NCBI GenBank assembly: GCA_029244725.1
Contig: JAQWQJ010000089.1
Span: 310,001 to 374,000, forward strand
Length of the DNA stretch: 64,000 bases
Source of the DNA: Paracoccaceae bacterium
GTDB taxonomy: Bacteria; Pseudomonadota; Alphaproteobacteria; Rhodobacterales; Rhodobacteraceae
Direction: 5' to 3'
In this document: one piece after another, positions 38,024 to 47,525 of the stretch
How positions within the stretch are numbered: position 1 is the first letter of the stretch
Layout: every line of letters starts with the position of its first letter
Made by a program: the position numbers and the translations under genes
The notes under the pieces: model-generated
Seen by the model: only the letters and a program-made list of their open reading frames with translations
Database searches by the model: none
What the model was told of the DNA's origin: nothing

Positions 38024-38377
38024 ATGACTCATTCACCTTACCTCTGGCCCAAACCGCCCTCATGTTTGGTTGCAGCCCAAATTCATATACCGCCCGAGGG
38101 CGCGCGCGTGGCTGTGGCGGGCTTGGTGATTCTTCGACAAAGGCCGGGAACCACCAAGGGGGTGATCTTTTTGACGCTGGAAGATGAAACCGGCGTGATC
38201 AACATTGTAGTGTGGAAGAAAATCTACGAGGCATTTCGGCGGGCCGTTATTTCGGGGCGGATGCTTCGTATAACGGGGCGGGTGCAGAGGGCGGACGGCG
38301 TTACACATGTTATTGCCGAACAGGTCGAGGACATTTCTGCCATGCTCGACACGCTTCTTGAGCCTGCAAACGATTAA
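38024..38377 (+). pseudogene. dnaE2: DnaE2 (ImuC) C-terminal OB-fold remnant
   Basis: A 117-residue frame. From about residue 29 it matches the extreme C-terminus of error-prone polymerase DnaE2: [59 protein letters not shown]. The other roughly 900 residues of DnaE2 and the companion imuA and imuB genes are absent. The frame follows an exact SOS box by 2 bases. The simplest reading is a deletion that joined the imuA promoter and its first codons to the dnaE2 tail. It may still be translated as a small OB-fold protein. Confidence 0.8.
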
Positions 38378-38434
38378 TCCTTTTCCGGAACGCTTGTTTT
38401 GCTAATGTTCAGCCGAGTTATCGAGTTGGAAAGT

Positions 38435-38905
38435 ATGATCCGAAGCACGGCATTATTGGCAATCGCAGCAATCGCCCTTGTGGGGTGTACGTTAAGCAAT
38501 GGCGTTTCACAGACGCAAGAGAGGCCTGACGGGGCCGAGGCTGGAACGTGTTGGGCCAAACAAATCAAACCTGCCGTCATTCAGACCTCAACCACGCAAT
38601 CCGTGATTTCTGGGCAGGATGGTGAGACGATCTACCAAACCGAAACCTCGCAATCCATCGTCGAAGAACACCAAGAGGTATGGTTCCAAATCCCTTGCCA
38701 GAACGTCATGACCAGTGAATTCATAGCAAGCGTCCAGCGTGGACTGTCAGCCCGAGGCTATTACGCAGGACCAATCAATGGCCGACTTGATACGCGAACC
38801 GCCAAATCTATTCGCCTGATGCAGGTACCGCTGGGCATTGACAGTCAGGTATTGTCCATACTCGGCGCCCGGCATCTTGGGTTGATTATAATCCCTATTG
38901 AATAA
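38435..38905 (+). CDS. Peptidoglycan-binding-like lipoprotein
   Basis: A 156-residue putative lipoprotein. The signal sequence ends in the lipobox LVGC at Cys18. A Ser/Thr/Gln-rich region follows, and the C-terminal half (about 90-150) resembles PG_binding_1 repeats (FIASVQRGLSARGYYAGPINGRLDTRTAKSIRLMQ). The likely site is the outer membrane or periplasmic face, contacting peptidoglycan. The ATG at 38435 is chosen because it gives the lipobox; the open frame extends to 38399. It ends at a bidirectional terminator. Confidence 0.82.
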   Translation: MIRSTALLAIAAIALVGCTLSNGVSQTQERPDGAEAGTCWAKQIKPAVIQTSTTQSVISGQDGETIYQTETSQSIVEEHQEVWFQIPCQNVMTSEFIASVQRGLSARGYYAGPINGRLDTRTAKSIRLMQVPLGIDSQVLSILGARHLGLIIIPIE

Positions 38906-38924
38906 GCCGTATGCATTGAACGTG

Positions 38925-38954
38925 AAAAGGGGCATCTGATTGGACGCCCCTTTT
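38925..38954. terminator. Bidirectional terminator
   Basis: AAAAGGGGC and GCCCCTTTT form a perfect 9-bp stem with a 12-base loop, located between the convergent lipoprotein gene and degP. Confidence 0.88.
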
Positions 38955-38977
38955 GATTGATTTAGAATTAGTGCTGA

Positions 38978-40450
38978 CTATTCGCCGACAGAAAGCGCCA
39001 AAAATCTTGGATTGCCGTTGGAACGAACAAGCAGCAACACAGAGGTGCGGCCAGTATCAATCGTTGCATCTACCTGTTTTTGCAGCTCAGACAAAGTGTT
39101 CACAGAAAGCCGACCGGCCTTTTCGATGATCGCACCTGCACGTAGGCCTTTCTCGAATGCTTCCGAAGTTTCATCGACACCCGCAACGAAAAGCCCACGC
39201 GTCCCTTCCGGAATGCCAGTTTCTTCGATCAGGGTGTCGGTGATCTCAAACAGCGTGATGCCAAGGATTTCTGCGCTTTGCGGTTCGTCGTTCACTTCAG
39301 GTTCTTCGGTCTCAGTAGTGTTTTCTGCCAATTCTCGGCGTCCAAGCGTGACATCTATCGTGACCAATTCGCCATCGCGGATCACATCAACCTCGACGAT
39401 TGCGCCTACGTCTGCAGCGCCAACTTGATTGACCAGATCACGTACATCTTCGACGGTTGAACCATCGAAGCTAACGATAATGTCCCCAGACGCGATACCG
39501 GCATCGGCAGCAGGACCATCAGGCACATCTGTCACCATTGCGCCATTCGTTGCGTCCAGCCCTAAGGCCTCGGCCATATCGGACGAGACATCCTGAATGC
39601 GCACGCCCAGCCAACCGCGACGGGTTTCACCAAATTCTTCAAGTTGATCGACGACACCTGAAACGACCTTGGACGCCATTGAGAACCCAATGCCAATTGA
39701 TCCTCCATTGGGTGAAAGAATCGCCGTGTTCACGCCAATGACTTCGCCATCCATGTTGAACAATGGTCCGCCCGAATTGCCCCGATTGATCGCGGCGTCA
39801 GTTTGGATGAAATCGTCGTAGGTGCCTGACAAAGAACGATTACGTGCTGAAATAATTCCAGCACTGACCGAGAAGCCCTGTCCCAGCGGGTTGCCCATGG
39901 CCATAACCCAGTCACCGACCCGCGCGACATCGCTGTCGCCAAATTCCACAAAGAACAGCTCGTCATCGGCATCGACTTTCAGAACTGCAATGTCCGTTTT
40001 GGGGTCGCGCCCGATTAAGGTTGCTGGCAATTCTTCGCCTGAAAAGAACTCAATCATGATCTCGTCGGCGTCTTCAATGACGTGATTATTGGTCACGACG
40101 TAGCCGTCCACTGAAATCACGAAACCTGAACCTAATGCGGTTGAACGTCGCGAACGACCTTCATTGCCAGGGTTTCGGTCTTCAAATTCACGGAAAAAGT
40201 CTTCGAAGGGTGAACCTTCTGGCACGAGCGGACCATTGCCCACTTCGCCAACTTCTATCATTGTCATCGTCGTGATGTTTACGACCGCGGGGCTGACCTC
40301 TTCGACAAGATCAGCAAACGATTCGGGCGCTGCCTTGGCTGCACTTGCGATAGATTGGGCGACTATTATCGTGCCCATCATAAGACCTGACCATAGCCAA
40401 GTTTTATAGTTTTTTGACGTCTTTGTTTTGGTTGTGGCGAATGCCTGCAT
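38978..40450 (-). CDS. degP: Periplasmic Do-family serine protease
   Basis: HtrA/DegP-type protease-chaperone for damaged envelope proteins. The 490 residues carry a signal peptide (to about residue 40), a trypsin-like domain with the triad His in TNNHVI, Asp in TDIAVLK and Ser in GNSGGP, and two PDZ domains (about 275-370 and 400-485). An acidic linker with TETEEPEVNDEP separates the PDZ domains. It is the last gene of the hflK-hflC-DUF2065-degP group, which handles membrane and envelope protein quality. Confidence 0.96.
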   Translation of the reverse strand: MQAFATTKTKTSKNYKTWLWSGLMMGTIIVAQSIASAAKAAPESFADLVEEVSPAVVNITTMTMIEVGEVGNGPLVPEGSPFEDFFREFEDRNPGNEGRSRRSTALGSGFVISVDGYVVTNNHVIEDADEIMIEFFSGEELPATLIGRDPKTDIAVLKVDADDELFFVEFGDSDVARVGDWVMAMGNPLGQGFSVSAGIISARNRSLSGTYDDFIQTDAAINRGNSGGPLFNMDGEVIGVNTAILSPNGGSIGIGFSMASKVVSGVVDQLEEFGETRRGWLGVRIQDVSSDMAEALGLDATNGAMVTDVPDGPAADAGIASGDIIVSFDGSTVEDVRDLVNQVGAADVGAIVEVDVIRDGELVTIDVTLGRRELAENTTETEEPEVNDEPQSAEILGITLFEITDTLIEETGIPEGTRGLFVAGVDETSEAFEKGLRAGAIIEKAGRLSVNTLSELQKQVDATIDTGRTSVLLLVRSNGNPRFLALSVGE

Positions 40451-40570
40451 TACCTGTTCACTCCTGATCGGTATCGTTGGTGATGCTAGAAACTTAGTGA
40501 CTTAGCGTCCAAAAACCACAGTGATCTGACATTCTCACGGTGTTTTTCAAAGGCTTGTGAACACTTGCGA

Positions 40571-40780
40571 TCACATTTGGATGGTTAAGCCAAATCCGTG
40601 GGCAATCCACACCAAGATTAATCCAATCACGATGCTTAGAGCCCCCATTATCCGGCGGGCTTGTTCGGGTGTTTCAGCCAAGGATTGAAGCATGCGTTCA
40701 ATAAGCGAAGGGGCCAGCGCATAGGCCAGCCCCTCGACGATCAATACAAGTCCCAATGCTAGGAACGCTGTTGCCAGCAT
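40571..40780 (-). CDS. DUF2065 small membrane protein
   Basis: A 69-residue protein with two hydrophobic segments (residues 2-22 and 45-65). It matches DUF2065 (YjeT-like): LALGLVLIVEGLAYALAP and RIMGALSIVIGLILVW. The function is unknown. It overlaps the hflC stop by one base, so it is part of the hflKC operon, as in many proteobacteria. Confidence 0.88.
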   Translation of the reverse strand: MLATAFLALGLVLIVEGLAYALAPSLIERMLQSLAETPEQARRIMGALSIVIGLILVWIAHGFGLTIQM

Positions 40781-41655
40781 TACTGAGCAGTTTCCGACTT
40801 GAGGTAGGTAAAGAATTCGCTGTCTGGCGTCATAACCATCGTCGAATTGCTACCTTTGAGCGCGTTTTCGTAAGCTTGAAGCGAACGGTAGAAAGCGAAG
40901 AACTCTGGGTCTGCACCAAAGGCTTCGGCAAAAATCGCGTTACGTTCTGCGTCTGCTTCACCGCGTGTGATCTGAGATTCTTTTTCGGAAATCGAAAGCG
41001 TCTCAACCACGGTACGATCTGCAAGCGCGCGAACACGTTGCGCCGCTTCGTTACCACGAGCAATCTCGTCAGCGGCTTCCCGTTCACGTTCTGCGCGCAT
41101 ACGTGCAAAGGTCGCTTCAAGGTTTTGCGACGGTAGGTTTGTTTGCTTCAAACGCACGTCGACCACTTCAATACCAAGACCAAGGGCCTCTTCACGGGCT
41201 TGATCGCGGATACGCACCATCAACTCACCACGGTCAGTCGAAAGGATACGGTCCGAGGTCACCTGATCGGCACCAAGAACTTCTCGGATTTGCGCGTTGA
41301 GGATTGACGAAAGACGATCTTCTGCAAGACGTGTTCCCCCAACACCAACAGCTTCGCGGAACTTCTGAACGTCAGCAATGCGGTAACGCGCGAACGCGTC
41401 AACGACAAGACGTCGATCATCCGAAGGTGTGACCTCGATAACGTCAGTATCCAAAGACAGGATACGGTCGTCATATTTGACCACTTCTTGGATAAGCGGG
41501 ATTTTGAACGCTAACCCTGGGTTTTCTTTGATCGCTTTAATTTGACCAAATTGAAGCACCAAAGCCTTTTCACGTTCGTCCACGACAAACATTGACGACA
41601 AAACGCCAATAATAACGATCACAATTGCGGGTATTACAAATGCTGATTTACGCAT
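40780..41655 (-). CDS. hflC: HflC, FtsH protease modulator
   Basis: SPFH-domain membrane protein that forms a ring with HflK around the FtsH protease. The 291 residues have an N-terminal span (6-26), FVVDEREKALVLQFGQI, a band-7 domain (about 28-190) and a helical C-terminus rich in charged residues. It begins 2 bases after hflK. Confidence 0.95.
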   Translation of the reverse strand: MRKSAFVIPAIVIVIIGVLSSMFVVDEREKALVLQFGQIKAIKENPGLAFKIPLIQEVVKYDDRILSLDTDVIEVTPSDDRRLVVDAFARYRIADVQKFREAVGVGGTRLAEDRLSSILNAQIREVLGADQVTSDRILSTDRGELMVRIRDQAREEALGLGIEVVDVRLKQTNLPSQNLEATFARMRAEREREAADEIARGNEAAQRVRALADRTVVETLSISEKESQITRGEADAERNAIFAEAFGADPEFFAFYRSLQAYENALKGSNSTMVMTPDSEFFTYLKSETAQ

Positions 41656-41657
41656 GA

Positions 41658-42797
41658 TTAATTCCCCCCACGCTTGTTGAGCTCATTGAGCGGAAGATAC
41701 GGAACAACTGATCCGCCCTCGCCTGCGATTGATCCATCAAGGATCATTTTGTCAACATCACCCAAAACGAGTTCCATCGTTTCAATGTAAAGACGTTTAC
41801 GTGTCACTTCCGGAGCTTTTTCATACTCGGCCAATACTGACGTAAAGCGGCTGGCTTCACCAAAGGCTTCGTTGACAGTTTGTGCCCGATAACCTTCGGC
41901 TTCTTCTAGGATCTGCGCTGCCGCACCACGTGCTTCAGCTAGAACGCGGTTTGCGTAAGCGTCAGCCTGTCGTTCCAATCGATCACGTTCCTGTTCAGCT
42001 GCCTGAACGTCACGGAAAGCGTCGATAACTTCGCGTGGCGGGTCAGCTTTATCGAGGTTCACACGAACAATGTTAATGCCCGAGTTATACTCGTCCAGTG
42101 TTGCTTGGATGTTTTCTCTGGCTGCATCCGCGATCGCTCCACGATCCCTGTTTAGGATCGGTGCGAGCGTCGAGGCCGCGATAATTTCACGCATAACGGA
42201 TTCTGAAACAGCCTGAACTGTTTCACGAGGTTCCGCGATGTTGAACAGCAAACGCGCTGGATCGTTGATGTTCCAAACAACTTGGAAATCAATATCCACG
42301 ATATTCGCATCTGTGGTCAGCATCAGGCCATTTCCGCCCGATCCAGAACGGCTAACGCCGATGTCTTCTGTTCGCTCAGAAGTCACGTTTACAACTTCAG
42401 CCGAAACAAGCGGCCAAGGTGCAAAGTTCAGACCCGGATTTCCGGTGCTGTAATAGCTGCCAAGTAACAATTCGACGGACTGTTCTTCAGGCTTCACGGT
42501 GTAAAAGCTTGCCAGCCCCCAAAGTCCGACGGCGACAACAGCGCCAAGTCCTATGGTCCCTTTTGTCAAACCAGGTCCACCAGAGCCCCCGGAACCGCCT
42601 GAGCCGCCACCGGATTTTCCACCGCGGCCGCCCATCAGAACGCGCAATTGCTCTTGGCCCTTTTTGACCAACTCTTCGATTTCAGGGATCTGTTGTTCCC
42701 CGCCGGGTTTGCGTCCGCCGCCACCGTTATTCCGGTTACCGCCGTCGCCCCCGCTGTCTCCACCGCCACCCCATGGGCCGCCGTTATTTCCAGCCAT
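41658..42797 (-). CDS. hflK: HflK, FtsH protease modulator
   Basis: Partner of HflC in the membrane SPFH complex that regulates FtsH. The 379 residues have a Gly/Asn-rich N-terminus (about 1-70), a membrane span (about 78-98), the SPFH domain with YTVKPEEQSVELLLG and a C-terminal helix. I use the ATG at 42797; a TTG at 42800 also fits the frame. GGGAAG lies upstream. It is the first gene of hflK-hflC-DUF2065-degP. Confidence 0.95.
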   Translation of the reverse strand: MAGNNGGPWGGGGDSGGDGGNRNNGGGGRKPGGEQQIPEIEELVKKGQEQLRVLMGGRGGKSGGGSGGSGGSGGPGLTKGTIGLGAVVAVGLWGLASFYTVKPEEQSVELLLGSYYSTGNPGLNFAPWPLVSAEVVNVTSERTEDIGVSRSGSGGNGLMLTTDANIVDIDFQVVWNINDPARLLFNIAEPRETVQAVSESVMREIIAASTLAPILNRDRGAIADAARENIQATLDEYNSGINIVRVNLDKADPPREVIDAFRDVQAAEQERDRLERQADAYANRVLAEARGAAAQILEEAEGYRAQTVNEAFGEASRFTSVLAEYEKAPEVTRKRLYIETMELVLGDVDKMILDGSIAGEGGSVVPYLPLNELNKRGGN

Positions 42798-42862
42798 CAA
42801 GACTTCCCTTTTTAATACGTTGTTTAAACGTCATTCATTAACTGTGCAGGATTTACAGAAAT

Positions 42863-44218
42863 TCAAGCTGTCCTGACAGGTGTTTTCATTGTGACCAATT
42901 CTTCCGCCATCGTCGGGTGAACTGCAACCGTCCGATCGAAATCTTCTTTGGTTGCACCCATTTTTACGGCGATTCCGACCATTTGGATCATTTCACCAGC
43001 GCCTTCAGCGACGATATGGCAACCCAAAACCTTGCGAGATGCCTGGCTAACGATCAATTTCATCAACACGCGATCGCTTCGTCCTGCAAAGGATTGCTTC
43101 ATTGGTTTGAAGCTTGTGCAGTAAACTTCGATCGGTTCCTGCTCGGCTGCATCTTCTTCTGACAGACCGACTGTCCCCATTTCAGGCTGAGTGAATATCG
43201 CCGTTGGGATCAGTTCATGATCTGGCGCAGTTGGGTTGTCGCGAAACACTGTTTCTACAAAAGCCATGCCTTCACGGATGGCAACTGGCGTTAAGTTCAC
43301 ACGATCAGTGACGTCACCGATCGCATAGACCGAATCCAAAGCCGTCTTGGAATACTGATCAACAAGAATTTGCCCATTGCGTCCAAGCTCAATGCCAAGG
43401 TCTTCAAGCCCCAAACCGTCAGAATTGGGCGCACGGCCAGTTGCGAACATAACTTGGTCAAATACCTGCTCGTCACCATTGGTGGCCTTTACCCAGATAC
43501 CGTCATCGACCTGTTTAAGCTCCATGATGTTGGTTCCGGTATGCAGTTCAACGCCGTGCTGCTTCATTTCTTCAGCGACAAGCCCACGGGCCTCATCGTC
43601 AAATCCGCGGAGAATTTGTGCACCCCGATAGTACTGCGTCGTCTTAACGCCCAGCCCATTCATGATGCCGGAGAATTCACATGCGATGTAGCCGCCACCG
43701 ATAATCAGTATGGATTTCGGCAAAGATTCGAGATGAAAAACGTCGTTTGAGGTAATCCCCAACTCGGCGCCAGAAATTTCTGGCTTAACGGGTCGCCCGC
43801 CTGTGGCCACCAATATCGTCTTGGCCGATTTTCGCGTTCCATCGGACAACTCAACAGTGTTGGCATCTATTAGCTTGGCGCGCAGATCAAATGTCTCAAC
43901 GCCTGAATTCGCCAAAAGCTTGCGATAAATTCCTTCAAGCCGGTCCAATTCTGCGTTCATTTCATCGCGAAAAACGACCCAGTCAAATTTCGCGTCCTTG
44001 ATATCCCAACCATAGGATTTGGCATCCTGAAACGCCGAGGAAAATTCAGACGCAAAAACCATCAGTTTTTTAGGCACACAACCACGGATCACGCAGGTGC
44101 CGCCGTAACGGTCTTCTTCGGCCAAGGCCACGCGGACACCGTCAGCAGAGGCAACACGGGCAGCGCGTACACCGCCAGAACCGCCACCTATAACAAAAAG
44201 ATCGTAGTCAAAGGCCAT
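42863..44218 (-). CDS. gor: Glutathione-disulfide reductase
   Basis: Flavoenzyme that reduces glutathione disulfide with NADPH. The 451 residues contain the FAD motif VIGGGSGGVRAARVA, the redox disulfide GGTCVIRGCVPKKL, a second Rossmann motif IIGGGYIACEF and the C-terminal active-site VHPTMAEE. It follows rpiA by 8 bases and lies 65 bases before hflK. Confidence 0.95.
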   Translation of the reverse strand: MAFDYDLFVIGGGSGGVRAARVASADGVRVALAEEDRYGGTCVIRGCVPKKLMVFASEFSSAFQDAKSYGWDIKDAKFDWVVFRDEMNAELDRLEGIYRKLLANSGVETFDLRAKLIDANTVELSDGTRKSAKTILVATGGRPVKPEISGAELGITSNDVFHLESLPKSILIIGGGYIACEFSGIMNGLGVKTTQYYRGAQILRGFDDEARGLVAEEMKQHGVELHTGTNIMELKQVDDGIWVKATNGDEQVFDQVMFATGRAPNSDGLGLEDLGIELGRNGQILVDQYSKTALDSVYAIGDVTDRVNLTPVAIREGMAFVETVFRDNPTAPDHELIPTAIFTQPEMGTVGLSEEDAAEQEPIEVYCTSFKPMKQSFAGRSDRVLMKLIVSQASRKVLGCHIVAEGAGEMIQMVGIAVKMGATKEDFDRTVAVHPTMAEELVTMKTPVRTA

Positions 44219-44226
44219 TCGTTTTC

Positions 44227-45018
44227 CTATTCGTCGTCGAGATCGCGAAACAGATTATCAGTTTCCAAAAACTGAATCTGATCTTCGCTGGATGCACCCT
44301 CATGTATGTCGCGCACCTCGACCTTTCCATCCCCAAAGCCGATCACAACTTTGTCACATATATCAATAAACAGACCATTCTCAACGACGCCCGGAACTTG
44401 GTTCAAAACCAACGCCAAATCGCGAGGTTTTCCAATGCGCTTGAGATGCAGATCAAGGATGTGATTGCCCTCATCCGTAACGAACGGTGCGTCACCATCC
44501 ATTCTCAAACCGGCCTGCTGTCCAAGCACATCCATCGAGATAAGCATTTCCTCGACCAGCGCCTTTGAGGTTTGCCAACCGAAAGGAATAACCTCAATCG
44601 GAAGTGGGAAAGCGCCAAGGTTCTCGACCTCTTTCGCGGCATCGGTGATAACGATCATCTGATCGCTTGCGGTCGCAACGATCTTTTCCTGCAATAGGGC
44701 CCCGCCGCCACCTTTTATAAGGCTGAATTCATCGTCAAATTCATCAGCGCCATCTATTGTTAGATCCAGCCACTTCGCCTCGTCCAGCGAGACAATCTTG
44801 ATCCCAACATCGCGGGCCAATTCTGCGGTTCGAGTTGATGTGGGAACGCCAACGATACGCAAACCGTGATCGCGGACTAGTTCCCCAACACAGCGCACCA
44901 TCCATGCCGCAGTTGAGCCCGTTCCAAGGCCAACACGCATGCCGTCCTCGACGAATTCCGAGGCTTTTTTAGCGGCTACAAATTTGGCCCTGTCAATGGG
45001 CGACAATTCAACAACCAT
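44227..45018 (-). CDS. rpiA: Ribose-5-phosphate isomerase A
   Basis: Interconverts ribose 5-phosphate and ribulose 5-phosphate in the pentose phosphate pathway. The 263 residues show VGLGTGSTAAWMV, the catalytic region TIDGADEFD and KGGGGALLQEKIVA, which are invariant in RpiA. It is the first gene of an rpiA-gor pair and divergent from sdaA. Confidence 0.96.
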   Translation of the reverse strand: MVVELSPIDRAKFVAAKKASEFVEDGMRVGLGTGSTAAWMVRCVGELVRDHGLRIVGVPTSTRTAELARDVGIKIVSLDEAKWLDLTIDGADEFDDEFSLIKGGGGALLQEKIVATASDQMIVITDAAKEVENLGAFPLPIEVIPFGWQTSKALVEEMLISMDVLGQQAGLRMDGDAPFVTDEGNHILDLHLKRIGKPRDLALVLNQVPGVVENGLFIDICDKVVIGFGDGKVEVRDIHEGASSEDQIQFLETDNLFRDLDDE

Positions 45019-45126
45019 GGGCGCGTCTCCGTTTGTTTGCGCTGGTTATAGAAAGAATGACCGCAGGGTGCGAGACCCAATTTCGGGATGTGACGCGCAA
45101 CGTCGTTTTCAGCGCAATGTTTTTGT

Positions 45127-45142
45127 GTTTCCTATGGGAAAC
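45127..45142. promoter_or_regulatory. Palindrome upstream of sdaA
   Basis: GTTTCC-TATG-GGAAAC is a perfect 6-bp inverted repeat, centred 58 bases before the sdaA start. The size suits a dimeric regulator. No regulator is assigned. Confidence 0.3.
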
Positions 45143-45192
45143 TCTTTGAAATTGGGAATCACGTCTAAGTTCTACAAGGGAATAACCGCCAG

Positions 45193-46566
45193 ATGTTTCT
45201 ATCCGTATTTGAAATGTTCAAAGTTGGGATCGGTCCTTCTTCATCACATACGATGGGTCCGATGGTGGCGGCTGCGAATTTTCTCGACCGTATTCGTAAT
45301 GCCCCGTTCGAAGTTCACGGGTTAAAGGGATCACTGCACGGTAGCCTTGCGTTCACTGGCGTTGGCCATGCAACAGATCGCGCAACCATTTTGGGCCTCG
45401 CCGGTTTCACGCCAGATACTTATGACAACGAAAAGGCCGAAGCCGCATTGGATCAAATCCGCGAAACTGGGCTTATTCATCCACGCGATTTGCCACCACT
45501 AAATTTCAACATCAAAGAAGACCTACGGTTCGATTTTGGCCCGGCACTACCCGGCCACGCCAATGGCATGATCCTGATGGCAACGGATAAGCAAGGCGAC
45601 GTCATCCTTGAAGAGACCTATTACTCAATCGGCGGTGGCTTTGTGTTAACCGAAGCTGAACTGGCAAACGGCAAAGACACAGACGAAGGCGATCCGGTCC
45701 CCTACCCCTTCAAGACAGCGGTTGAGATGTTGGACATGGCCCAGCGCTCGGGCAAGTCCATCGCGACGATGAAGAAAGAAAACGAAATCGCGCGCGGTGG
45801 ATCGGTAAAACTAAACGACGGCGTTGCACGCGTTTGGGATGTGATGAACAATTGCATCGAACGTGGTTTGGTGAAGGATGGCATTCTTCCGGGCGGATTA
45901 AATGTCCGTCGTCGTGCAAAGGGCATCTATGATGCGTTGATCGCTGAGCGCGGAATGAATTTGACGGCTCCGCATACGATCAACGATTGGATGATTACAT
46001 ACGCGATGGCCGTGAACGAAGAAAACGCGGCCGGCGGACAGGTCGTTACAGCGCCGACGAATGGCGCAGCGGGCGTTATGCCTGCGACTATTCGTTATTG
46101 GCTTGATCACGTCCCTGGGGCCTCAAAATCTAATATTCCTGATTTTCTTTTAACCGCAGCTGCGATTGGCGGCCTGGTTAAGTTCAATGCCTCGATAAGT
46201 GGCGCTGAAGCTGGCTGCCAAGCCGAAGTTGGTAGTGCGTCGGCAATGGCAGCCGCTGGTCTGTGTGCGGTGATGGGTGGCACACCCGAGCAGGTCGAAA
46301 ACGCAGCGGAAATTGCACTTGAACACCACTTGGGCATGACGTGCGATCCGGTCAAAGGACTGGTTCAGGTTCCGTGCATTGAGCGAAACGGCCTTGGCGC
46401 AATCAAGGCGGTGTCTGCAGCGTCCCTGGCCCTTCGCGGTGACGGTCAACATTTGGTGCCTCTAGATTCAGTGATTGAAACGATGCGCCAAACCGGTCAC
46501 GACATGCATGAGAAGTACAAAGAGACTTCGCTCGGCGGATTGGCCGTGAACGTGCCAAATTGTTGA
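45193..46566 (+). CDS. sdaA: L-serine ammonia-lyase, iron-sulfur type
   Basis: Deaminates L-serine to pyruvate. The 457-residue single chain begins [22 protein letters not shown] and has cysteines in [17 protein letters not shown] and VPCIERN, which hold the [4Fe-4S] cluster. Length and motifs match the single-chain enzyme. AAGGGA lies upstream. Two EamA transporters follow 13 bases downstream and could export related amino acids, which is inference. Confidence 0.96.
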   Translation: MFLSVFEMFKVGIGPSSSHTMGPMVAAANFLDRIRNAPFEVHGLKGSLHGSLAFTGVGHATDRATILGLAGFTPDTYDNEKAEAALDQIRETGLIHPRDLPPLNFNIKEDLRFDFGPALPGHANGMILMATDKQGDVILEETYYSIGGGFVLTEAELANGKDTDEGDPVPYPFKTAVEMLDMAQRSGKSIATMKKENEIARGGSVKLNDGVARVWDVMNNCIERGLVKDGILPGGLNVRRRAKGIYDALIAERGMNLTAPHTINDWMITYAMAVNEENAAGGQVVTAPTNGAAGVMPATIRYWLDHVPGASKSNIPDFLLTAAAIGGLVKFNASISGAEAGCQAEVGSASAMAAAGLCAVMGGTPEQVENAAEIALEHHLGMTCDPVKGLVQVPCIERNGLGAIKAVSAASLALRGDGQHLVPLDSVIETMRQTGHDMHEKYKETSLGGLAVNVPNC

Positions 46567-46579
46567 ACTAGGGGGCAAA

Positions 46580-47488
46580 ATGGATCGCACGACGCAAGGC
46601 ATTTTTCTTATGGTCGGCTTTTGCGTTCTGGCGCCTCTTATGGATGCCCTTGCAAAAGCGACACCGCATGAAATTCCTGTAGCCGAAATTCTTGCCGCTC
46701 GATTTGGTATTCAGGCCGTTCTTTTGCTGCCAATTGCGCTGTTATTAGGCAAAGCTCACAAAATTGATTTCAAGGAAACCGCATTTCACCTGCTTCGTGG
46801 GGCGATGTTGATCCTAGCGACTTTCTGCTTTTTCACAGCAATCCGCCACATGCCCATCGCCAACGCTATGGCTATCTTTTTCGTCGAGCCATTTATCTTA
46901 ACGATCCTAAGTGCAGTGATTTTGCATGAAACCATCGGCAAAAGACGTGTGATCGCCTGTGTTGTTGGGTTTATCGGTGCCATGTTCGTAATAAAACCAA
47001 GCTTCTCAACATTAGGCGGGGTGGCGCTATACCCGTTGGGGACAGCATTTACATTTGCGATTTATATGATCCTGACGCGCAGCATGGCGCAACGGCAGCA
47101 TCCTGTTGCGCTGCAAGCTTACACTGGCATTGCGGCCTCTGTTTTGCTGATTCCGTTGCTGTTTGCTTTTGATGGCACAGGAAATATCTTGTTCGATCCG
47201 GTCCGCCCGACGGGCTACGCGATATGGACGCTCTTTGGCGTCGGATTGATTGCAGGCATTTCGCACTTGCTGCTTTCGACGGCTCTTAGACTAACGCCCG
47301 CAGGCATTATTGCGCCTTTGCAATATCTAGAGATCGCGGCCTCGGTTGCCATTGGGTATTTAGCATTCAACGATTTCCCTGACGGCTGGACGTGGCTTGG
47401 CATCGCTATCGTTGTCAGTTCCGGTGTTTACGTTTTTACCAGAGAGCGCGCTGCGAACATCGCAAGGCAACCTGCCCCACCGGTGTAA
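46580..47488 (+). CDS. EamA/DMT transporter, tandem copy 1
   Basis: A 302-residue membrane protein with ten hydrophobic spans and two EamA halves. Its N-terminal QGIFLMVGFCVLAPLMDALAK and the RxxxxxVGFIGAMFVIKPSF region match the next gene closely. GGGGG precedes the ATG. The substrate is unknown. It follows sdaA by 13 bases. Confidence 0.87.
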   Translation: MDRTTQGIFLMVGFCVLAPLMDALAKATPHEIPVAEILAARFGIQAVLLLPIALLLGKAHKIDFKETAFHLLRGAMLILATFCFFTAIRHMPIANAMAIFFVEPFILTILSAVILHETIGKRRVIACVVGFIGAMFVIKPSFSTLGGVALYPLGTAFTFAIYMILTRSMAQRQHPVALQAYTGIAASVLLIPLLFAFDGTGNILFDPVRPTGYAIWTLFGVGLIAGISHLLLSTALRLTPAGIIAPLQYLEIAASVAIGYLAFNDFPDGWTWLGIAIVVSSGVYVFTRERAANIARQPAPPV

Positions 47489-47525
47489 GATTGTCTTTAA
47501 GGCGAAGCGAGACTAGCGTTCCCCA

